From Gliomastix tumulicola (taxonomy: Eukaryota > Ascomycota > Sordariomycetes > Hypocreales > Bionectriaceae): a DNA stretch of 64,000 bases. This document shows positions 56,790-64,000 of the stretch, one piece after another (the first letter of the stretch is position 1; every line of letters starts with the position of its first letter). The stretch spans positions 186,001 through 250,000 of the forward strand of contig BCHX01000001.1 of assembly GCA_001599755.1 (NCBI GenBank), in the 5' to 3' direction. A program made the translations under genes and the position numbers. The notes beneath the pieces are model-generated. The model did no database searches and was not told the origin of the DNA. It saw only the letters and a program-made list of their open reading frames with translations.

Positions 56790-57999
56790 ACGGTGCTGCA
56801 TGTTTGTTTCTCTTTGCATTTGAATTCTGACTGCTTCTTGCGACGGTCCAGTATACCGTCGACGTACCCCCGATTATGACACTGCACCTCGACTTTTTTT
56901 TTTCCCTCTTCTTCGACTTCGATTCTCCTCACGCCGGATACACCATACCCCTTGTTGCGCCTGATTTAATCTCCGACTCCTTTCATCGGGGCAATACTCT
57001 TCGACTGTATATATTTACCATCCCTTCCCCCTTTTTCCCCCCGTTTCCGCTTCAACGTCTTGCGCGTGCGCACGATACATAAAAGTGAAGACTACGCCAA
57101 GTGCACACTCATCGGAGTGGGCCACACAGGCTCTGTGTCTGTGGCCGCCAACAGTACCGAGAAGGTATTTGTTGGTGGGATTCTTGGCTTCCTTTTCCTG
57201 CGATTTTCCCCCTCGATTTGGTTGTCTTTGAACATCCAGGGATACAGGCCAGACGAGCAGAATAGGCGGAGGATGGGGGGTTTTCCGCTTAGAGCGGCTT
57301 ACGAGGGCTGCTGCCGCTGCCGCTTCCTTTTTCTCCATGTTGCGCTGGTTATACTAGAATATGTTGGCCTTTCAGGTAGTGAACAGACAACTGACTCAAA
57401 GACCACTGCACACTCGTTTCTCTCTCACGCGTAAAACTATTTGACTGTTCCTTTGGGCTGGAACTTCTTCTCTCATATCTCTGCTTTCCTGTTCCTCTAG
57501 TTCAACAATCTCATGGCACCACCACCGCAAGAGGGCCAGCCAGATGGCATAATCTAGAGGCCTCCAGAGAAGGCCATCTACCTTATCAGCCACCAACGAG
57601 CAAATCCTGCCCCAAGGAACCAAGCGATCACCACAGCATCAACACCCTCCGCCCACCACACAGCTAACACCCAAAATGATGCAAGCCCAAGACCCTGGAA
57701 TCTCAAAGGGTCCCGGCGTCATCTCGTCCCCAGCCGCCCGCCGTGATTGGCCGGGGCGAACCCCCCCACACCCCGAATCTGACGTCAGGGGCTGGACAGG
57801 GGATCGTCGCTGGAGGAGCGTGAGACGGATGATGATGTGAAGACTGGGAAAACAGGTTTGGAGGCCCCGATAATAGTCTGACTTGGGATTGACGGTATCG
57901 TTGGATGAAGGGTATGATGGAATGATGGAATACGGGGGGGGGAGGGATGACGGATGGTGGGAGACGATCCCGTGTTTGCTTTCTAGGGGGAGGGAGTCT
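56790..57999. other. Intergenic region
   Basis: This holds the 3' flank of Rho3 and upstream DNA of the next gene. C/T-rich and T-rich stretches lie at 56890-56930 and 57020-57045. No gene is supported. Confidence 0.5.
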
Positions 58000-58000
58000 T

Positions 58001-58006
58001 TATAAG
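58001..58006 (+). promoter_or_regulatory. TATA box
   Basis: TATAAG lies 155 bp ahead of the ATG at 58156. Between them is an A/C-rich leader with a (TA)n stretch at 58104-58115 and (AAC)n repeats at about 58129-58149, the usual look of a highly expressed fungal leader. Confidence 0.55.
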
Positions 58007-58155
58007 GGGTCCCTGGATCCCAAGATCAGCCCTGCGTCTCTCTGTCCCGATCCATCTCATCAGTTGCCCTTTCGACAGTACCATTTCACTATATTCGAAA
58101 CATATATATATATATACAAACAAAACATAACAACAACAACAACAACAACTTCAAG

Positions 58156-58818
58156 ATGCCCTTCTTCGGTAGTTCCCGCCACCACGAGCCCGAGCCCATC
58201 CCGGAGCCGGAACCAGAGCGCCGCCACGGCCTCTTCGGCCGCAAGCACGAGCCCGTCGCTCCCCAGCCGCAGCCAACGCACCACAACGGCAGCACCTCCT
58301 CGACGCACCGCAGCGGCGGCCTCTTCGGCAGCAGCCGCCGGCGTACATCTTCTCCCTCGCCCGTCGCCCGCGACTCCATGTCCACCAGCTCCATGTCCTC
58401 GCGCAGCAGCGTCGACCACCACAGCACGGGCCACCGCAGCCGTCTGAGCCGGACGGGGGCCGGCGGCGGCAGCCTGCTGGGTGGTCGGAGGCTCGGCCGC
58501 GACTCGGGGGACGTCGATCCCAGCATCATGGCTGCGCGGGAGCGCGTCATCGGTGCCGAGGCCGCCGAGGCGGATGCCGATCGGGCGCTGGCCGTCGCGC
58601 GGAGCCAGGTCCGGGATGCGCGGGAGCAGATGCGTGCTCTGGAGGATGAGCTGAAGGAGGAGGCGAGGCGGGCCAAGATCAAGCAGCACCAGGCTAAGGA
58701 TCTTTCCAAGCGTGGCAAGGGCCTTGGACGTGAGTCTTCCTCCTCTTCCATCTTCACTATCTCTCTCTTTCATCAACACAACTTCTTTGCTAACGATACT
58801 TCTATAGGACACGGTTAA
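58156..58818 (+). CDS. Small conserved fungal protein with C-terminal coiled coil
   Basis: Exons are 58156-58729 and 58808-58818, giving 194 residues. The N-terminal half is rich in Pro, Ser, His and Arg (MPFFGSSRHHEPEPIPEPEP), with two LFG-containing basic segments. The C-terminal 75 residues form a strongly predicted coiled coil (DPSIMAARERVIGAEAAEAD through DELKEEARRAKIKQHQAKDL), then SKRGKGLGRHG. The second exon contributes only the last codons (RHG), which recreates the GLGRH ending I recognise from related fungal proteins. There is no signal peptide, membrane segment or enzymatic motif. A TATA box and a repeat-rich leader suggest strong or induced expression. Function is unknown. Confidence 0.8.
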   Translation: MPFFGSSRHHEPEPIPEPEPERRHGLFGRKHEPVAPQPQPTHHNGSTSSTHRSGGLFGSSRRRTSSPSPVARDSMSTSSMSSRSSVDHHSTGHRSRLSRTGAGGGSLLGGRRLGRDSGDVDPSIMAARERVIGAEAAEADADRALAVARSQVRDAREQMRALEDELKEEARRAKIKQHQAKDLSKRGKGLGRESSSSSIFTISLFHQHNFFANDTSIGHG

Positions 58819-60740
58819 GCGCCTGGGCGAGCGAGCGAGTGTACATACAACTCAGAGGGTGTATCTTTTCCTATACCAAGTTTTTCTCATTAGTAGTCCG
58901 TCATTTCCTGTTGAAATCGTCCTGGGAGGTATATGGCGCCGCAGGATGTGCGAGGAACAAAACATGATTGTATGAATAGTGCGTGTTTTATCAACCGGAG
59001 TAGCGTTCGGGGTTCGTTGCTTTTCTCACAATACCACCTTGAATTTAAAAGCACTTAAATTCCGTCCAAAGCCCGATCTCGCCTGACGTGCGGCCAATAT
59101 GCGTGAGAGTCCTGCCTCGAGCATGTGACCGTATGAAAACACACAAGACAAGCATGGCAAAGCAAATGACTACCCCGGGTCTTCTTCGCGAGGTGCCTGG
59201 TGATGGAAGGGCAGATCAACTCGCCTGTTCCAGCCTCTGTGCATGAGGTTTCTCATGAATGGTGTTTAAGGTAACATCCCGGCAGCTCGTCGCCTTTGCT
59301 TCCAAGGCCGATAGTAGACGCCAGGATCCGTGAGGCAAACGGAATGCAAGGATTTGAATATTGGGAGCCCTTGTGAACGTGGATGTGTTGTTCCGCCCAG
59401 GCCCGTGAGACATGTTGGTTCTTCCACAGCGAGTCATGCATGTCAGCACCGTATCGCGCGGACGAGCGTTAGCGGGATCGAGAGAGCAGAAAGAACGGGT
59501 GCTGCGCCGTGGGGATGCGCCGATACAGCGGGCCAGCTGTCGGCACTTGCTGATCGTCTTAGTGAAGGTGAAGATGATGCGAGTTGTATTGTGCTGGGTC
59601 GCTTGACGTGATCCAAGGCAAGACTCGGGTGACATGTGCATCCTAGTCTCGACTCTGCTCCCTTTTTCAAGTGCGCCCTGACTTCCGTATCTTGCGAATC
59701 AGGGGGGGAAACGCCACGAGCGACCAAGATCCGGCGGAGCCTGGAAAGCCAAGACGTTCCTGGGAAGGGGAAGTGGGAGATGCAGATCGGCGCGCTGCGA
59801 AATGACTGGCGAGGAGTTCCGAAGTGCCGTCCAATGCCACGTCGAATCGACGCTTCTCGTTCCGGGTCTGTGACCTAGTAGATGAGCCGTCAGTCTGCGG
59901 CGCCCTCATGCGCTCGGGTGTGTTCTTGGATCTCTTCAACGTTCAGAATCAAAACCTGCAGGTCAGAGGCGAGTGACCAGTTCCAGGTCAGTTTAGACTT
60001 GCATCTCCTGCGTCCAGCGCTGTTTATTAGTGCCTCTAGCGCGTCGCTAAGCTTGCTAAGTCTCGAGATCAGGGTGGGTGGGAAATTGCGCCCAGAACAC
60101 AGGCCCAAGTCCAGGGGCTGTGGCGGGCCAAAAAGGTACTCGTTATCGCGGTGCAGCACCACACACAGCGAAGTACTCCTGCCGCCACAGTCACTGCAGG
60201 TACTTGCTAGCACTTTACCCCATGCACGGCACCTGCCCTGCAGGAACCCAGACTTGACCCCTGAATCCTCTCTCCTGCCGCTATCTTCAGTGGAGGCTTG
60301 ATTTCTGCTTGTCTCGGGTTTCGTGGAGGATGAAGAAGTGTCTCGCATGCTCCTCCTTCTCTTGTTTCTTCAGCGGCAGCGTCAAGTCATTCATTCCTTA
60401 CTAACCCACAGCCAGCATTCCACCACGGTCACTTGAGACTTTCGCCAACTATCGTCATTCTCTTTTTCATCCCGCAAGCTCGTCGACACAGCTGCGCCAC
60501 GCGAGAGGCTGCTCCTGAATAGCAGCAGCAGACCGGTTGGCTTCACCACGACGGAGCACTTGGCGGTATACCTCACACTCTTTACCAATTGACCGCCATC
60601 AGCGACTCAGAGAACCCCTCGGAAGACTCGCACCCGACTCTCCTTCCACAACCAGTCTCTGCTGGCCAGAGAACTGACTTCCAAAACACTTCCAACTTGC
60701 ACACACCCACAGACCACAGCCCACAGCCCACAGCAGCACG
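58819..60740. other. Intergenic region upstream of the Crh-like gene
   Basis: These 1.9 kb have no accepted coding frame. A motif made of two near-copies of CCCACAGC lies just before the next ATG (about 60707-60733). Confidence 0.5.
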
Positions 60741-62411
60741 ATGCTGTCCAGATATCTCCTCCCCGCGGCGGCGGCCCTCCTCGGGCTGGCCACGGCCCAG
60801 GTGCACACAGACTGCAACCCGATGGAGAAGGACGACTGCCCGAACAATCCCGCCTTCGGCATGGAGTACGAGTGGAACTTCAACAGCACGCCCAAGGGCC
60901 AGCTCTGGGAGCAGGTCGTCGGCCCGGTGACGTACGACGACGAGAACGGCGCGACCTTCACCATCGCGAAGCAGGGGGACTCGCCCACCATCCGCACCAA
61001 GTTCTACTTCTTCTTCGGCCGCATCGAGTTCAGCCTCAAGGCGGCGGCGGGGCAGGGCATCGTCAGCTCCATGATGCTGCTGAGCGACAACCTTGACGAG
61101 ATCGACTGGGAGTTCATCGGCACCAACACCAGCCACGGCTCGACCAACTTCTTCGGCAAGGGCATCGAGGACTACACCAACGGCGAGTGGCACGCCATGC
61201 CCGTCGGGCCCCAGGACGACTACCACAACTACACCACCGTCTGGACCAAGGAGAAGATGGACTTCTGGATCGACGAGCAGCACGTCCGCACGATTGTTGC
61301 CTCGGAGACGGAGAACAACGGCACCGATACGTACCCGCAGACGCCCATGCGCATGAGTCTGGGCATCTGGGCCGGCGGTGACCCGTCGCTGAACGAGTGG
61401 ACTCGAGAATGGGCAGGTGGTGACACCGACTATGGTGCTGGTCCCTTCCACATGCATGTCAAGTCAGCCCGCATCGAGGACTTCAGCACCGGCAAGGAGT
61501 ACGCCTGGGGAGACCGTACCGGCGACTGGGAGAGCATTGAGGTTATTCAGTAAGTTCTAGGTCGTCATCAGCCTCTTGTATTCATCCTTCAGCTAACATG
61601 TATACCCAGGGGCAACTCAACCGCCTTCGAGGCCGTGCACAAGAAACCCGAGGTCGAGAAGTCCATCAACGAGAAGTTCAACGACCTCCCCCAGGCCGCC
61701 AAGATCGCCATCTACGCAGGCGGTGCCACCGTTGCCGCCGTCTTCCTCGCCGGCCTCATCTTCTACTGCATCAAGCAGCGCCGCCGCGGAGCCAGCGAGG
61801 CCAAGCTCGCCGAGGAGCGTGCCCGCAACGACCGTCTGGAGCTCGAGGGCCTGAAGAAGGCCGGCATCAACCCGGACGCCTTCACCGAGCATGGACACGA
61901 GTACAACCCGCGCGAGGTCACCAAGGGCGGCGCGACGTACACGGCTGTCCACGACGGAGCGGACGATTTCCAGGAGAAGGCCTGGGGCGCAGGGGCGGCA
62001 GTTGGTGCTGGTGCTGGCGCCGGTGCCGGTGGAGTGGGAGTGGCGGCTCTGACGAGGACAAACACGCACGGCACCGACTCGTCCTACCACGACGTCCCGA
62101 TGAGCCCTCGTACGCCCCAGAACGGCAGCTTCCCGCCGGCTGCTCTCGGCGCGGCTGTCCACCGCACCGACAGCCCTGGACGGGTCGGATCTCCGATGTC
62201 GAGGATGGGCTCTCCCCAGTCACGCATGGGCTCCCCGGGTCCCCAGCAGGCCTACGGCGCACACCGCATGCAGCAAGGGCCTGGGGACAGGAGCTTCAGC
62301 GACAGCAACTACCCGTCAGCGTACGGCGCCAGCCGCATGAACAGCGGGCCGTCGCCGATGTCGCCGCCGTCTCGGAGCTTCAGCTCGGGGCCGAACGGCT
62401 ACAGGCAGTGA
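60741..62411 (+). CDS. Crh-like GH16 chitin-glucan transglycosylase with a transmembrane anchor
   Basis: Exons are 60741-61549 and 61610-62411, giving 536 residues. Residues 1-19 form a signal peptide (cleavage near LATAQ). The GH16 catalytic motif D-E-I-D-W-E-F gives Glu120 (nucleophile), Asp122 and Glu124 (acid/base), in the Crh1/Utr2 form. These enzymes cross-link chitin to beta-glucan in the fungal wall. WTREWAGGDTDYGAGPFHMHVKS closes the catalytic domain. Instead of a Ser/Thr-rich stalk and GPI signal, the second exon encodes a single membrane segment (about 302-324, KIAIYAGGATVAAVFLAGLIFYCI) followed by QRRRG and about 205 cytosolic residues with Gly/Ala runs and MGSP repeats. The spliced frame is clean, so the tail is real rather than a mis-joined neighbour. 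Confidence 0.92.
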
Positions 62412-63317
62412 GGAGATAGATACATATGTCCATCTCGATCTGAGAAATCTTATCTTTCCGATATCTGCTTGCTGAGTTTCTGATTTACGGGGCTGCTTCG
62501 CTCCCTTGCGCGCGCACATGGAATGGGTATTATCGTTATATACGGAGGCCAAGAAAGCAGATCAACTCTGCGGGCAAACTATCTGAGGCGGCGTCGAGGA
62601 GCATGTGTTTCATATAGAGGGCATTTCTGAAAGGGTCTTTTTTGTAAGGTAGCCTTTTATTTCGCCAGGTCCGGAGCCGTGGTTTTTCTATCTTTCTCAA
62701 TTGAGCGTCGACTATTATATCTGCGCCGTCTGCGGCTGGAAATGTGATTGTTGATGAAGGGTGCTGTAAAATCAGATCTACAAGACACGAATAAGTGTAC
62801 ACATTGACATGACAAAGTCCATTGATTATCACTAATATTCCTTAGAGATAGAGGTTCTTCTAAAGAAAGGCATGACGGTACTAAAAGAGCGAGGTTAGCT
62901 TGAACAACGGTTCCTGGTCTTCACTTACTCCCAGCCATAGGGTAGGTGTTGGGGGCCACAGGTCGAGTTGAACGAGCATCACGAGAATTGCATCATTTGT
63001 GTGGTGATGACCATTCGGTAAGATATTTCCTACAAAGGTTCGTCATACAAGTAGAAAGTCTACTCGACAAGGTGCCCAAAAACAGCCAAATCCCCAACTC
63101 CAAAAGATCAAATGTACATGTCTATGCCTCGCCCAGTAGTCCGTTTTCCATCCAACTCCCAAGCTCCGGAACGAGAAAATCCATCATGATAGAGGTGCTG
63201 AACGAAGTCATGGCCAGGTTCGCGTGCGCCATAGGACGCGATAACGTGGTGGCCCGTCAGCAGATCGACAACGCAACGTGAGGCGAACACATCTGCGAAT
63301 AGTCGACTGAACCCACA
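62412..63317. other. Convergent 3' intergenic region
   Basis: This lies between the Crh-like gene (+) and Isy1 (-). It is mildly AT-rich and holds no supported gene. Confidence 0.5.
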
Positions 63318-64000
63318 TCACAGCGAGTTCAGCAGCTTCTGCTTCCGCCTGTCCATGAGCTCCTTCTGTACCTCATCGAGCGTCGGCAGCTCCCAGCCCT
63401 GCCCGTCGCCGACGTCGCCCGGCAATGATACCCATCCGTCAGGCGGCCCCTGGGGTCCGTTCTCGAGCAGATTCGCGACGGCCTGTCTCTCCTTCTCAGC
63501 CTCGAACTTCAGCAGCGCCACATCCTCCTCGCCGGGCGCGTAGCCGTAGTACGAGGCGTCGACGACCTTGCGCAGGTCCTTGCTCTCCTCGAGCTTCTCG
63601 TCCCTGCCCCTGGCCCTGGCCCTCGCGCTCTCCTCGGCCGCCTCGATCATCTCCTTGACGCCGGGCAGCTCCCTCGCGCGCCCGTAGTACTTGTACCCCT
63701 TGCCGCTCCCCGCGCCGCCCGCCGAGCCCTGGATCTCCCTCCCCTTCTCGTCGTACAGCCGCGCGGCGCCGCGCATGTAGTTGGGCCCGCCGAGGTTCCG
63801 GATCTGCACCTCCCACATGTGCTTCTCGCGCATGAGCCGGTTGAGCTCGTCGTTGACGTCGCGGATCTGGTAGTCGCTGAGCGAGGACTCCTGGACGCGC
63901 GACATCTTGCGCGAGATCTCCTTGACGACCTGGCCGCGCCAGCGCTCGCAGACGGGGACCGAGTCCACCTCGGTGATGTTGCGCGGGCGGCGGGCGCGCG
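63318..64000 (-). CDS. isy1: Pre-mRNA splicing factor Isy1 (C-terminal part)
   Basis: The gene enters from the right edge, and 227 codons plus a partial one are visible. The frame begins PRNITEVDSVPVCERWRGQV, one of the most conserved stretches of Isy1, followed by EISRKMSRVQESSLSDYQIRDVNDELNRLMREKHMWEVQIRNLGGPNY, the helical domain that binds in the catalytic spliceosome. The rest is charged and helical (AAEESARARARGRDEKLEES, YYGYAPGEEDVALLKFEAEKE) and ends RRKQKLLNSL. Isy1 belongs to the NineTeen complex-associated proteins and acts in the first step of splicing. The ATG at 63968 reported by simple scanning is actually a GTG within the frame, so the true start is beyond the window. Confidence 0.95.
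   Translation of the reverse strand, partial: RARRPRNITEVDSVPVCERWRGQVVKEISRKMSRVQESSLSDYQIRDVNDELNRLMREKHMWEVQIRNLGGPNYMRGAARLYDEKGREIQGSAGGAGSGKGYKYYGRARELPGVKEMIEAAEESARARARGRDEKLEESKDLRKVVDASYYGYAPGEEDVALLKFEAEKERQAVANLLENGPQGPPDGWVSLPGDVGDGQGWELPTLDEVQKELMDRRKQKLLNSL

Noticed and set aside
1..64000. CRISPR array, prophage or bacterial-type operon
   Set aside because: Genes are intron-containing and monocistronic, and no regularly spaced direct repeats were found; the DNA is eukaryotic.

Overview
The window is nuclear DNA of a filamentous ascomycete (Pezizomycotina). Genes are well separated and monocistronic, and most carry short GT-AG introns of 50-110 bp, several with CTAAC-like branch points. 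Coding regions are rich in G/C at third codon positions. Gene content (COP9 signalosome subunit 2, a LaeA-like methyltransferase, a Crh-type cell-wall enzyme, Rho3, methylcitrate-cycle enzymes, a fungal M43 metalloprotease) fits a Sordariomycete-like genome, but the genus cannot be fixed from sequence alone. Exon-intron structures below were assembled by hand from splice signals, reading-frame continuity and family conservation; none has transcript support here.

Layout. 0-10 kb: the N-terminus of an AYR1-like reductase (-), a secreted M43 metalloprotease (+), a DUF8035-like coiled/His-rich protein (+), an alpha/beta hydrolase (-), a ten-exon mitochondrial carrier (-) and an AhpD-like protein (+). 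10-23 kb: gene-poor, with one Dal5-type MFS transporter (12.7-14.4 kb) and one intron-containing tRNA-Ala(AGC). 23-26.5 kb: an otubain-type deubiquitinase. 26.5-31.3 kb: gene-free, ending in the leader of a LaeA-like methyltransferase that converges with a second MFS transporter (31.4-35.2 kb). 36-43.4 kb: a small Ser/Gly/Tyr-rich two-exon gene and a fungal zinc-finger gene followed by a decayed tandem paralogue. 43.7-64 kb: the densest part, with csnB (-), a stand-alone GS-I-like ligase (-), an SDR (+), the divergent 2-methylisocitrate lyase (-)/2-methylcitrate synthase (+) pair, Rho3 (+), a small coiled-coil protein (+), a Crh-like GH16 enzyme (+) and the C-terminal part of splicing factor Isy1 (-).

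The clearest functional linkage is the head-to-head 2-methylisocitrate lyase/2-methylcitrate synthase pair. The two enzymes open and close the methylcitrate cycle (propionyl-CoA + oxaloacetate to pyruvate + succinate), both carry mitochondrial presequences, and they share an 846-bp intergenic region with several CCAAT boxes. The rest is a mix of housekeeping and regulatory genes. I found no biosynthetic gene cluster backbone, transposase, CRISPR array or viral gene, and nothing that amounts to a convincing undescribed multi-gene system. The most unusual items are the zinc-finger paralogue with its long C-homopolymers, the low-complexity S/G/Y protein, the membrane-anchored Crh enzyme with a long cytosolic tail, and the micro-exons of the carrier.
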